From an uncultured Eubacteriales bacterium (GTDB lineage Bacteria; Bacillota; Clostridia; Peptostreptococcales; Anaerovoracaceae), in assembly GCA_900540145.1 (NCBI GenBank), contig UQEW01000021.1, positions 1 through 29,237 of the forward strand: 29,237 bases of DNA. Direction: 5' to 3'. The translations under genes were made by a program, and so were the position numbers. The notes below the pieces were generated by a model. It worked only from the letters and a program-made list of their open reading frames with translations. It made no database searches and was not told where the DNA came from. Positions 1 to 7,467 of this stretch are shown here, in pieces (the first letter of the stretch is position 1; the number at the start of each line of letters is the position of its first letter).

Positions 1-2
1 CT

Positions 3-50
3 GACGCTGCAGGTCAAAACATATTTGACTTGCTGGTGGGGATAAGTTAA
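3..50 (+). CDS. Possible 3' end of a gene cut by the window edge
   Basis: Frame 3 is open from the left edge and reads DAAGQNIFDLLVGIS followed by TAA at 48-50. It could be the hydrophobic C-terminus of a protein whose body lies outside the window. Frame 1 is also open for 14 codons, so the assignment is weak. No family can be named from 15 residues. Confidence 0.2.
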   Translation, partial: DAAGQNIFDLLVGIS

Positions 51-172
51 GAATTGGGATAAATTAGAAAGTGAAGGCGGAAGGTATGGTCGTGTAAGAC
101 AATAAGGGGAGATTTAGTAATAAAACCGCTAATGAGGCAGCCTTCTTTTCATATGAATCATAGTATGAGAAA
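51..172. other. Intergenic stretch with no recognisable gene
   Basis: Only short, stop-broken frames occur here. I see no convincing promoter pair, terminator or RNA motif. A TTCATATGAA palindrome lies near 149-158. The interval leads directly into the structured repeat that starts at 173. Confidence 0.4.
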
Positions 173-413
173 CAAAAAATGCAAAACCCCACGATTTTAT
201 CATTTTCATATAAAAAAGTGGGGACAAGTCAAGACTTCCTTGAACAAACGGTAGGCAACTATTTCGCGTCAGTTTACATAAAACTCAAATTATTGACTTA
301 TAGCAAACTAAGCGTATGGACAGTCACAGTGTCATACCCACGATTTTTTGCTTTTTGCTTCAGGTCGTGGGTTTATGCCCCACCTTTTTTTAATATTTTG
401 GTCAAATCGTGGG
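173..413 (+). repeat. Structured intergenic repeat, copy A (CCCACGATTT hairpin element)
   Basis: First of two related intergenic elements; the other is at 13365-13643. The left edge CAAAAAATGCAAAACCCC matches copy B with one change. Hairpin 1 has arms 187-198 and 212-223. A central imperfect stem GTTTACATAA/TTATAGCAAAC lies at 272-281 and 298-308. Hairpin 2 has arms 337-346 and 362-371: seven Watson-Crick pairs, two G-U wobbles and one A-U. Hairpin 3 has arms 378-388 and 404-414, with CCCCAC/GTGGGG, two mismatches, then TTT/AAA. Hairpins 2 and 3 are 42 nt apart. The 12-mer TTCCTTGAACAA at 236-247 is shared with copy B. Frames are not conserved between copies, so it is read as non-coding. A structured RNA, a REP/MITE-like palindromic element or a protein-binding array are all possible. 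Confidence 0.75.
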
Positions 414-466
414 GGCTGGCATCGTATCAGGGATGCGGATTGTCGCATGATTAGTTAAACTGTAAA

Positions 467-507
467 GAGGGTGTCTCCTCAAGTCTTTTCGTGACTTTGA
501 CACCCTC
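467..507 (-). terminator. Probable terminator after the cysteine-rich protein gene
   Basis: GAGGGTGTC (467-475) pairs perfectly with GACACCCTC (499-507), and an inner stem AAGTC/GACTT (481-485, 493-497) tightens the hairpin. It lies just past the 3' end of the minus-strand gene ending at 535. On the minus strand only a short run of three T follows the stem, so termination efficiency is uncertain. The stem is symmetrical enough to act on either strand. Confidence 0.55.
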
Positions 508-534
508 CTTGTCTTATTTCATATTGATTTAATT

Positions 535-1566
535 TTATCTCCTCGGCTGAGGTCTGCGAGGGCGATTATGGCATTGATCGCGACAGCCGCCGTCGTCATT
601 GGCAGGTCTTTCCTGTTCGTCGCATGAACAATTGTCATCTTGGTCGCCGGCTACGCTGCCACAGTTTTCCGCGGTGTCTGATTCTTTGATTTGGTTAGGA
701 AACAGCGTCGGAAAAGTGGTGCATATGGAGTTCTGCTGAACGGCAGCTTGAGCATATCCTGTAGACAGCACGCAAAGCTGAACCGGCACGACGATTTTTT
801 TCTCACAAGTAACGCATATAGCTATGATGAGATTGCCTGATACGCAGCCGTTTTGGTCAACAGACAGGTCTCTTCCGCAGTTGTTAGTGGCAAGCCTTGC
901 CTCGCATGCTGAGTTGCAAAATTCCGTAAATCTCGGCAGGAATGCGGTGTCTATGGCAGATGGCATGCATATTTCAAAGAAGTTGGTAAGTACCAGGGGT
1001 TGAGATTCCTCCGCAATGTTGACGTTGGTGCAGACAGTAAATACAGAATCATTGTTACAGCTGTCGCAAACCAGCAAATCAAGTTCTATTATCACATTGC
1101 CCGTAATAGCAATGTTTTGAGTGCCAAAGATAGGCGTGCCCATGCATCTGTCATCGCAGCTGTCTGTCTCAGCGTAAAGCAATCTTTCTGAGAAATTACC
1201 GTCAGCGCCTACTACGCTCAGGTATTCTCCTTTGCAGTTCTGCAAAAAAGTAGCTCCGGAAATGCTTGTATTAACATCCAATTTCAAATTAGACGGGTCA
1301 TCAACGTTGTATGGGTTAAAGCTCCTCTTACATCTTATATCTATAACTCTTTTTACTCTGTAACCCGCAGGCAATTGCGGAGAGAAGGATTGATTCTGGA
1401 CAGTCTTCATACCTTGAAGGTTGAATAAGACCGCGTCGAACACCTTCTGCACATAGATAGGCTCAGATTTGAGACTGTCGATGTCTCCGTTAAATTCACA
1501 GAGGGTATTGGCGTTACAGCAATTTTGATAGAGGTCTTGGGAAACCCTTCCACCAAAGCAGCTCAT
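535..1566 (-). CDS. Cysteine-rich protein, possible spore-surface component
   Basis: A 343-residue soluble protein with no signal peptide or membrane segment. It has 25 cysteines (about 7%) spread along the chain, including pairs such as NCCN, CDSC, CVTC and CSC. The C-terminal 40 residues or so are rich in Cys, Asp and Arg and end in a basic RPRRPQPRR tail. The N-terminal third contains VQKVFDAVLFNLQGMK and LPAGYRVKRVIDIRCKR, which resembles uncharacterised clostridial proteins I have seen but cannot place in a named family. Start: ATG preceded by AAGGAGGT at ideal spacing. A mother-cell-sigma-like promoter sits upstream. High cysteine, the lone transcription unit and that promoter together suggest a cross-linked spore coat or exosporium protein. 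This is inference; a metal-binding role is an alternative. Confidence 0.85.
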   Translation of the reverse strand: MSCFGGRVSQDLYQNCCNANTLCEFNGDIDSLKSEPIYVQKVFDAVLFNLQGMKTVQNQSFSPQLPAGYRVKRVIDIRCKRSFNPYNVDDPSNLKLDVNTSISGATFLQNCKGEYLSVVGADGNFSERLLYAETDSCDDRCMGTPIFGTQNIAITGNVIIELDLLVCDSCNNDSVFTVCTNVNIAEESQPLVLTNFFEICMPSAIDTAFLPRFTEFCNSACEARLATNNCGRDLSVDQNGCVSGNLIIAICVTCEKKIVVPVQLCVLSTGYAQAAVQQNSICTTFPTLFPNQIKESDTAENCGSVAGDQDDNCSCDEQERPANDDGGCRDQCHNRPRRPQPRR

Positions 1567-1605
1567 ATAATTTACCTCCTTAAATGGTCCAATATCTTTC
1601 TCTGA

Positions 1606-1634
1606 TAATATATGAAAAACCGCAAAAGTGTGTT
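1606..1634 (-). promoter_or_regulatory. Possible SigK/SigE-type sporulation promoter
   Basis: Read on the minus strand, CATATATTA (1614-1606) fits the CATAnnnTA -10 consensus of the mother-cell sigma factors. AACACAC (1634-1628) supplies an AC-containing -35 element 13-17 nt upstream. The start codon is about 40 nt downstream. These motifs are short and AT-rich, so chance agreement is possible. Confidence 0.35.
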
Positions 1635-1639
1635 ACAAT
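1631..1639 (+). promoter_or_regulatory. Extended -10 promoter for the M16 peptidase operon
   Basis: TGTTACAAT is an extended -10 (TGn then TACAAT) with no good -35. A transcript from here would start near 1646, just ahead of the ribosome binding site at about 1650-1656. This rules out the in-frame GTG at 1628 as the start of the downstream gene. Confidence 0.4.
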
Positions 1640-1666
1640 ACAAAAAAGAGAGGAGACAAGCTAGTT

Positions 1667-2920
1667 ATGGAAAATATACGTATAAAAAAACTTGACTGCG
1701 GCGTAAGAGTCGTAACAGAAAAAATAAATCATGTAAATTCGGCTGCCATAGGAATATGGGTAAGAAACGGAGCAGTGGATGAATATAAGGAAGTTGCCGG
1801 CATATCACATTTCATAGAGCACATGATGTTCAAAGGCACGAAAAAACGCAGTGCCAGGCAGATAGCTGAAGATATAGATAAAATAGGCGGACAGATGAAT
1901 GCGTTTACAGGGAAAGAGGCAACCTGTTATTACGTAAAATCACTGAACACCCATTTATTTGACGGCGCAGAAGTTCTGCTTGACATGCTCAATGAATCGG
2001 TATTCGACAGCCATGAGATGACAAAAGAAAGAAAAGTTATCTGTGAAGAAATTAAGATGATAGAAGATCAGCCTGACGATCTGGCTCAGGACAAAGTCAT
2101 GGAAATGGTGTTTAGGGGAAGCCCCTTGGGCAACTCTGTCATAGGAACGCCTACATCGCTTACAAAAATTACCAGACCGGTAATAACAGAGTATAAAAAG
2201 AGAACATATACTAGAGATTCCATAGTGGTATCTGTTGCAGGCAACATTGACGAAGAAAAGATATATGCATATTTGGAGGATAAGTTTGAAAAACTTATGC
2301 CTGAAAAAGAAAAGACAGCTATGTACATAGAACAAAACGCGCCTGACTGTAAAGTGATAGTAAAAGACATACAACAGTCACATATATGTATGGCCACTAA
2401 GACCATCGCTCTGGATGATCCGCGATATTATTCATTTGCGGTTCTTAACAACGTTATGGGCGGAAGCATGAGTTCAAGATTGTTCCAAAACATACGAGAA
2501 GAAAAAGGGCTGGCGTACAGCGTGTATTCTATGAACAGCGCTTTCAGCACATCGGGATTTTACACCATATATGCAGGAGTCAGTCACGATAGGATAGGCA
2601 TGGCAATAGACGGAATAAAGGAGGAACTGGATAAGCTGGACAAATACGGCGTGACGGAAGAAGAACTGTCTATGTCCAAAGAACAGCTGAAGAGCAGTTA
2701 CATATTCGGTCAGGAAAACGTTGCCAGCAGAATGTTTACCATAGGCAAGAACCTTCTGCTGCTGGACAAAGTATATACCGCTGAAGAAGTTCTTGAGGGG
2801 ATTGACCAGGTCAGCCTTGAAAGCATAGACCAAATAAAGCCTATGATATGCGACACTGATAATTACAGCGCTGTTTGCGTAACTGATAAACGGGTAAATT
2901 TAAAGAGAATGATAAAGTAA
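1667..2920 (+). CDS. M16-family zinc metallopeptidase (insulinase/pitrilysin type)
   Basis: A 417-residue cytoplasmic protease of the processing-peptidase-like M16B group. The inverted zinc motif HFIEH lies at residues 48-52, and the third ligand is Glu127 or Glu128 in VICEEIKMIED, at the family's usual distance of about 75 residues. The second half carries the partner-domain signature SRLFQNIREEKGLAYSVYS. Length is normal for M16B proteins of Firmicutes, which often sit near dut and housekeeping genes. Start: ATG 1667 follows GAGAGGAG; a GTG at 1628 in the same frame has no ribosome binding site and lies upstream of the likely transcription start. It is first in the run leading to dut. The physiological substrate is unknown. 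Confidence 0.93.
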   Translation: MENIRIKKLDCGVRVVTEKINHVNSAAIGIWVRNGAVDEYKEVAGISHFIEHMMFKGTKKRSARQIAEDIDKIGGQMNAFTGKEATCYYVKSLNTHLFDGAEVLLDMLNESVFDSHEMTKERKVICEEIKMIEDQPDDLAQDKVMEMVFRGSPLGNSVIGTPTSLTKITRPVITEYKKRTYTRDSIVVSVAGNIDEEKIYAYLEDKFEKLMPEKEKTAMYIEQNAPDCKVIVKDIQQSHICMATKTIALDDPRYYSFAVLNNVMGGSMSSRLFQNIREEKGLAYSVYSMNSAFSTSGFYTIYAGVSHDRIGMAIDGIKEELDKLDKYGVTEEELSMSKEQLKSSYIFGQENVASRMFTIGKNLLLLDKVYTAEEVLEGIDQVSLESIDQIKPMICDTDNYSAVCVTDKRVNLKRMIK

Positions 2921-2948
2921 GTAAAAAAGTAAGCAAAGAGAATGATAA
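2902..2948 (+). repeat. 14-bp direct repeat spanning the peptidase stop codon
   Basis: AAAGAGAATGATAA occurs at 2902-2915, inside the last peptidase codons, and again at 2935-2948 just before dut, 33 bp later. It looks like a small slippage duplication that created most of the peptidase-dut spacer. Confidence 0.6.
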
Positions 2949-2955
2949 GCAAGCC

Positions 2956-3393
2956 ATGACAGAAACAATAAAGATTATAAGTAAAAGCGGCAGAATGCCG
3001 ACATACGAAACGGAAGGCAGCGCAGGAGCGGATCTCAGAGCCTATCTTGATGAGCCTGTAACGCTGATGCCCGGAGAGCGAAAGCTGATACCGACGGGAC
3101 TTTACGTAGAGCTGCCTCAAGGTATAGAGGCCCAGGTAAGGGCCAGGTCAGGCCTTTCCATAAAACACGGCATCGGTCTGGTCAACGGAGTAGGTACTGT
3201 AGACAGCGACTACAGGGGGGAATGGAATGTGCCCCTCATAAATTTCAGCGATGAGCCGTACACTATCAATGACGGGGACAGAATAGCTCAGGTGGTTTTT
3301 TCCAGATATGAAAGAGCATCTTTTGAATCGGTTGAAAAAATCAACGAGACAGAGCGAGGCGACGGAGGATTCGGCCATACAGGCATTAAATAA
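2956..3393 (+). CDS. dut: dUTP diphosphatase (trimeric dUTPase)
   Basis: Hydrolyses dUTP to dUMP and pyrophosphate, keeping uracil out of DNA and supplying dUMP for dTMP synthesis. All five trimeric dUTPase motifs are present in order: AGADLRAY (23-30), RARSGLS (62-68), GTVDSDYRGEW (80-90) with catalytic Asp83 and base-stacking Tyr86, GDRIAQVVF (107-115), and the glycine-rich RGDGGFGHTG (134-143) that closes over the nucleotide. Its 145 residues are the usual size. The ribosome binding site is weak (purine-rich AAAGAG well upstream), so translation may partly depend on the peptidase gene 35 nt upstream. It is followed 9 nt later by another dNTP hydrolase, so the pair forms a nucleotide-pool sanitation unit next to primase. 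Confidence 0.97.
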   Translation: MTETIKIISKSGRMPTYETEGSAGADLRAYLDEPVTLMPGERKLIPTGLYVELPQGIEAQVRARSGLSIKHGIGLVNGVGTVDSDYRGEWNVPLINFSDEPYTINDGDRIAQVVFSRYERASFESVEKINETERGDGGFGHTGIK

Positions 3394-3402
3394 GGAGGTA
3401 AC

Positions 3403-4413
3403 ATGCTCTTTAGAGAAGATTTAGAAAAGCGGGAATTTGAGATTCTTTCTCCTCTTGCGGCTAAAAGCGCCCAATCAAGAGGACGTGCGCAGGATGAGGA
3501 AAAATGTAAGATAAGAACTGAATTTCAGAGGGACAGAGATAGGATAATACATTCAAAGTCTTTCAGGAGACTCATGCACAAAACTCAAGTTTTTCTTGCG
3601 CCGGAAGGAGATCACTTCAGAACCAGGCTGACTCATACCATCGAAGTTTCTCAGATAGCCAGAACCATTGCCAGGAGTCTTAATTTGAATGAAGATCTGA
3701 CTGAAGCTATAGCTTTAGGCCATGATTTGGGGCATACGCCTTTTGGCCATAACGGCGAAGATGTACTCAACATGGTGCATCCGGGCGGTTTCGAACACAA
3801 TGTACAGAGCTTAAGAGTGGTAGATGTGCTTGAGTCCACAGCCACAAGGACAGGAATGAATCTGACCGCCGAGGTAAGGGACGGCATATTGAATCATACC
3901 GGAGGCGGCAAGCCTTTTACTCTGGAAGGCCAGATAGTTAAGATTAGCGACAGGATAGCCTACATAAACCATGATATTGACGATGCTTTGAGAAGCAATG
4001 TGATTTCTATGGACGATATACCTGAATCTTCACTGAAACTTTTCGGCTATTCCCACAGAGAGAGGATCGATAACATGGTTACTGATGTGATTGCAAACAG
4101 CACCGACAGGGATGAGATATTCCAGAGTGAAAGCTTCAGAGACGAGCTGAACAAGCTCAGGAACTTCATGTTTTCCCACGTTTACAAGAGCAGCAGGGTC
4201 AAGAGAGAAGAGGATCTGACCAAAGTGGAAGTTGTCATAAGGTCTTTATATGAATACTTCCTTAAAAATCCCGATAAGCTGCCTGAAGACCTCAGGCTCA
4301 TAGCGGAAAAGGACGGGATAAACGAGGCAGTAAAAGATTATGTAGCCGGAATGACTGACAGATTTGCTCTTAACATATATACTGATTTGTTCGTTCCTAA
4401 AAGCTGGAAGTGA
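3403..4413 (+). CDS. dgt: dGTPase-like HD-domain dNTP triphosphohydrolase
   Basis: An HD-superfamily metallohydrolase that cleaves dNTPs to deoxynucleosides and triphosphate. Metal-binding residues are visible: His78 in RLTHTIEV, His107-Asp108 in ALGHDLGHTPFGH, and Asp183 in KISDRIAYINHD. The upstream FQRDRDRIIHSKSFRRL stretch and the length (336) match the short, type-2 dGTPase-like family. Preferred substrates in this group differ between species, so the dGTP assignment is by family only. Start: ATG 3403 after a strong AAGGAGGT. It lies 9 nt after dut, and the two are surely co-transcribed. Confidence 0.92.
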   Translation: MLFREDLEKREFEILSPLAAKSAQSRGRAQDEEKCKIRTEFQRDRDRIIHSKSFRRLMHKTQVFLAPEGDHFRTRLTHTIEVSQIARTIARSLNLNEDLTEAIALGHDLGHTPFGHNGEDVLNMVHPGGFEHNVQSLRVVDVLESTATRTGMNLTAEVRDGILNHTGGGKPFTLEGQIVKISDRIAYINHDIDDALRSNVISMDDIPESSLKLFGYSHRERIDNMVTDVIANSTDRDEIFQSESFRDELNKLRNFMFSHVYKSSRVKREEDLTKVEVVIRSLYEYFLKNPDKLPEDLRLIAEKDGINEAVKDYVAGMTDRFALNIYTDLFVPKSWK

Positions 4414-4460
4414 TTGCCTCTGATAACTTTATAAATAACAAAAAAATAAAAAAGGAAAAT

Positions 4461-4515
4461 ACTCATTTTTTGCGTATAAAAACATATATTAGTGTTTTTG
4501 GAGCTTAAAATGAGT
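4461..4515 (+). promoter_or_regulatory. Two-tier stem that may sequester the dnaG start codon
   Basis: ACTCATTTT (4461-4469) is perfectly complementary to AAAATGAGT (4507-4515), which contains the dnaG ATG (4510-4512). Between them AAAAACA (4478-4484) pairs with TGTTTTT (4493-4499) around an 8-nt loop. The ribosome binding site GGAG (4500-4503) sits in the short gap between inner stem and outer strand. The pairing is seen in sequence; a role in limiting primase translation is inference. Confidence 0.45.
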
Positions 4516-6276
4516 TTTTCTTTTAGTAAAGAAGCTGTGGAAGAGTTAAAAAACCAAATAGATATAGTCGATGTTATAGGAAGAGTCGTTCAGTTGAAAC
4601 GCAGCGGAGCTAACTACAAGGGTCTTTGCCCATTTCACAATGAGAAGACTCCTTCTTTTGTTGTATCACCGCAGAAGCAGATTTTTACTTGTTTCGGAGG
4701 ATGCGGCGCTTCGGGAGACGTGGTGTCTTTCGTCAGACGCTACTATAATATAGATTTCAATGAAGCGGTGGAAAAACTGGCGTCCGAATACGGAATAAAC
4801 ATAAAGAAAAACGTTTATAATGACGACAGAGAAAAATATTATGAAATAAACAGAGAAGCTGCCAGGTTTTTTTACAAGACCATGACTGAAAGCAGAAATG
4901 CCGGGTATACATATATGCGAGGGAGAAAAATTGAAGACTCCACCATAGCCAAATTCGGTATAGGTTATGCAGATGAAAGCTGGGACAGCCTTTACAGACA
5001 TTTTAAGGAAAAAGGTACTGACGAGAAGCTGCTCCTGGAGCTGGGGCTCATTTCTCAGAAAGGCGACAGGTATTACGACAAATTCAGAAGTCGCGTCATG
5101 TTTCCCATCATCAATACCAGCGGCAAAGTAATAGGCTTCGGCGGAAGAGCTTTGAGCTCTGATGTGGAGCCCAAATATCTTAACTCGCCGGAGAACAAAG
5201 TCTTTCAGAAAAAAAACAATCTTTATGCGCTGAACTTAACCAGACAGGAAATGGGAAAAGAGGGCATGGCTATCATAGTTGAGGGCTATATGGATGTAAT
5301 TGCCTTATACCAAAGCGGCGTGAAAAATGTCGCAGCGTCTTTGGGAACGGCCCTTACCGAAAATCAGGCCAAGCTGGTAAACAGGTATACAAAGAATGTG
5401 GTTCTTTCCTATGATGCAGACGCTGCAGGGCAGAAGGCTGCCTTGAGAGGAATAGAAGTTCTCAGAAAAGAAGACTGCAAAGTTAAAGTTCTTCATGTAA
5501 CCGATGGAAAAGACCCGGACGAATATATCAAGAAAAACGGACGCGATGCATTTATGAAGCTGCTAGACAATGCCATGCCGTACATCGATTACAAATTGCA
5601 GGCAGCCAAACAGGGGCTGGATCTTTCATCAGAAGAGGGAAAGCTGGATTATATGAAGAAAATTTCGCCTATACTTTCTGATTTGAGCCCTGTGGAGGCG
5701 GACATATATATTAAAAAAATCGCTAAAGACGTTGGAATTGCAGAAGGTGCAATAAAATTGGAAATCTTAGGCAATAATAATGCTGAGCAAGAAAATAACA
5801 GGTTTCAGCCGAGACATGAAGCGGAAGACTATTCTCATACACTTTCTTCTATGGAAGTGACCGTTTTTAAGTGTATTTTTACTGAACCGCCATTAACGGA
5901 AGAAATCCTTTCGGAAGAAGAAATATTCAAGAGCGATCTTAGCAGAAAAGTAATAAATATAATATTCGAGCTTTACGGAACGACAGGAGACTTCACATTG
6001 GGACAGGTGGCAGACAGGCTTGAACCTGATGAAAGCAAAATGTTTTCGGAAGCTCTTGATAATGTAGTTACTGCAGGAAAAGCAGACGAAGTTATGAAGC
6101 AGTGTATCAGCCGCTGCAGAATCAGCAGGCTTAGAGAAAAAGAAGAAAGAATATTGGTCATGTTATCCATGGCAGATGAGGAAAATAACTTGCAGTCAGC
6201 TCATCAGTTGACTGTGGAATTGATGGAAATTCAGAAAGAAATAGAGGCACATGGGGGAAAATCTTATGTCAAATGA
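4510..6276 (+). CDS. dnaG: DNA primase
   Basis: Synthesises RNA primers at the replication fork with the DnaB-type helicase. From ATG 4510 (GGAG 6 nt upstream) it has 588 residues; an in-frame GTG at 4492 lacks a ribosome binding site. The N-terminal CHC2 zinc domain has Cys40, His43, Cys61 and Cys65. The last pair reads CFGGC, one residue longer than the commoner CFGC spacing. The RNA polymerase/TOPRIM core shows VEGYMD with catalytic Glu258 and YDADAAG with metal-binding Asp302 and Asp304. The C-terminal 150 residues or so form the poorly conserved helicase-interaction domain. It overlaps rpoD by 11 nt, as in the classical macromolecular-synthesis operon. A stem around the start codon may tune expression. 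Confidence 0.98.
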   Translation: MSFSFSKEAVEELKNQIDIVDVIGRVVQLKRSGANYKGLCPFHNEKTPSFVVSPQKQIFTCFGGCGASGDVVSFVRRYYNIDFNEAVEKLASEYGINIKKNVYNDDREKYYEINREAARFFYKTMTESRNAGYTYMRGRKIEDSTIAKFGIGYADESWDSLYRHFKEKGTDEKLLLELGLISQKGDRYYDKFRSRVMFPIINTSGKVIGFGGRALSSDVEPKYLNSPENKVFQKKNNLYALNLTRQEMGKEGMAIIVEGYMDVIALYQSGVKNVAASLGTALTENQAKLVNRYTKNVVLSYDADAAGQKAALRGIEVLRKEDCKVKVLHVTDGKDPDEYIKKNGRDAFMKLLDNAMPYIDYKLQAAKQGLDLSSEEGKLDYMKKISPILSDLSPVEADIYIKKIAKDVGIAEGAIKLEILGNNNAEQENNRFQPRHEAEDYSHTLSSMEVTVFKCIFTEPPLTEEILSEEEIFKSDLSRKVINIIFELYGTTGDFTLGQVADRLEPDESKMFSEALDNVVTAGKADEVMKQCISRCRISRLREKEERILVMLSMADEENNLQSAHQLTVELMEIQKEIEAHGGKSYVK

Positions 6277-7453
6277 AAAAATCAACGATTATAACGTAAA
6301 AGAAGAACTAAAAAACGGGGAAGAGACTAACGCAGACAAAAAGCAGGAATTGTTGAATGTGTTGCTGGAAAAGGGGCGGCAGGACAAGAATCAGCTGACG
6401 TATTCCACCATTGCCGATGTGCTGGAATCTACCGATTTAGATAAAAATCAGGTGGATGATCTGTACGAAGCTCTTATGTCAAAGGGCATCGAAATCGTTT
6501 CTGAGACAGAGCCCGGCGATTTTGAACTGATGCTCAGCGAAGAAAATGACGCAGAAGGCGAAGATGAATTGATGGTAGATGAGTCAGGGGAAATTGATTT
6601 GGAATCTACCATACCAAAGAGCATCGCAGTGGATGACCCGGTAAGGATGTATCTTAAGGAAATAGGCAAAGTGCCTTTGCTTACAGCAGATGAAGAGATA
6701 GAACTGGCTAAACGAATGGAGGAAGGAGACGAGGAGGCCAAAAGGCGTCTCTGTGAAGCTAACCTCAGACTTGTAGTAAGCATAGCCAAACGTTATGTAG
6801 GCAGAGGAATGCTGTTCTTAGATTTGATACAAGAGGGAAATTTAGGACTGATAAAAGCCGTTGACAAATTCGACTATACGAAAGGATATAAATTTTCAAC
6901 TTATGCTACTTGGTGGATAAGACAGGCTATTACCAGGTCAATAGCTGACCAGGCGAGAACTATCAGAATACCTGTTCATATGGTAGAGACCATAAATAAG
7001 CTTATTCGAGTTTCACGTCAGCTCCTTCAGACTTACGGCAGGGAGCCGACCCCGGAAGAAATCGCAGAAGAAATGGGGATTTCTGTTGACAAAGTCAGAG
7101 AAATTCAGAAAATAGCTCAAGAACCGGTATCGCTGGAAACGCCGATTGGCGAAGAAGAAGACAGCCATCTGGGCGATTTTATACCGGACGAAGATGTTCC
7201 CGCTCCTGCAGAAGCAGCCGCCTTTTCCATGTTAAAAGAGCAGTTGGTTGAGGTTTTAGACACTTTAACAGAGAGAGAGCAGAAGGTATTGAAGCTCAGG
7301 TTCGGTCTTGAAGACGGCAGAGCCAGAACTCTCGAGGAAGTAGGAAAAGAATTTGACGTAACCAGAGAGCGAATAAGACAGATAGAAGCCAAAGCTTTAA
7401 GAAAGCTCAGACATCCCAGCAGAAGCAAAAAATTGAAGGATTACCTGGAATAG
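6266..7453 (+). CDS. rpoD: RNA polymerase primary sigma factor (sigma-70/SigA)
   Basis: Housekeeping sigma factor that directs RNA polymerase to TTGACA/TATAAT promoters. From ATG 6266 (GGGGG about 9 nt upstream) it has 395 residues; an in-frame ATG at 6251 is less well placed. Recognisable parts are a short region 1.1-like helical domain (about 25-75), an acidic linker, region 1.2 (DDPVRMYLKEIG, about 124-155), region 2 with DLIQEGNLGLIKAVDKFD and the -10-reading FSTYATWWIRQAI helix (about 160-235), region 3 (about 240-310), and region 4 with the helix-turn-helix LEEVGKEFDVTRERIRQIE (about 330-385). The start codon lies inside the end of dnaG, so the two are probably translationally coupled. 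Length resembles Gram-positive SigA (about 370-390), without the large E. coli insertion. Confidence 0.98.
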   Translation: MSNEKINDYNVKEELKNGEETNADKKQELLNVLLEKGRQDKNQLTYSTIADVLESTDLDKNQVDDLYEALMSKGIEIVSETEPGDFELMLSEENDAEGEDELMVDESGEIDLESTIPKSIAVDDPVRMYLKEIGKVPLLTADEEIELAKRMEEGDEEAKRRLCEANLRLVVSIAKRYVGRGMLFLDLIQEGNLGLIKAVDKFDYTKGYKFSTYATWWIRQAITRSIADQARTIRIPVHMVETINKLIRVSRQLLQTYGREPTPEEIAEEMGISVDKVREIQKIAQEPVSLETPIGEEEDSHLGDFIPDEDVPAPAEAAAFSMLKEQLVEVLDTLTEREQKVLKLRFGLEDGRARTLEEVGKEFDVTRERIRQIEAKALRKLRHPSRSKKLKDYLE

Positions 7454-7467
7454 AATCAGAATAAAAT

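Noticed and set aside
187..414. CRISPR-like array from the recurring CCCACGATTT units
   Set aside because: There are only three or four palindromic units per locus, interrupted by a central stem of a different kind, with no constant spacer structure and no cas genes.
179..454. 91-codon open frame on the + strand
   Set aside because: It spans structured repeat copy A, has no ribosome binding site, and its frame is not preserved in copy B. The hairpins explain the sequence better.
1628..1666. GTG at 1628 as the M16 peptidase start
   Set aside because: It lies upstream of the likely transcription start and has no ribosome binding site; ATG 1667 has GAGAGGAG.
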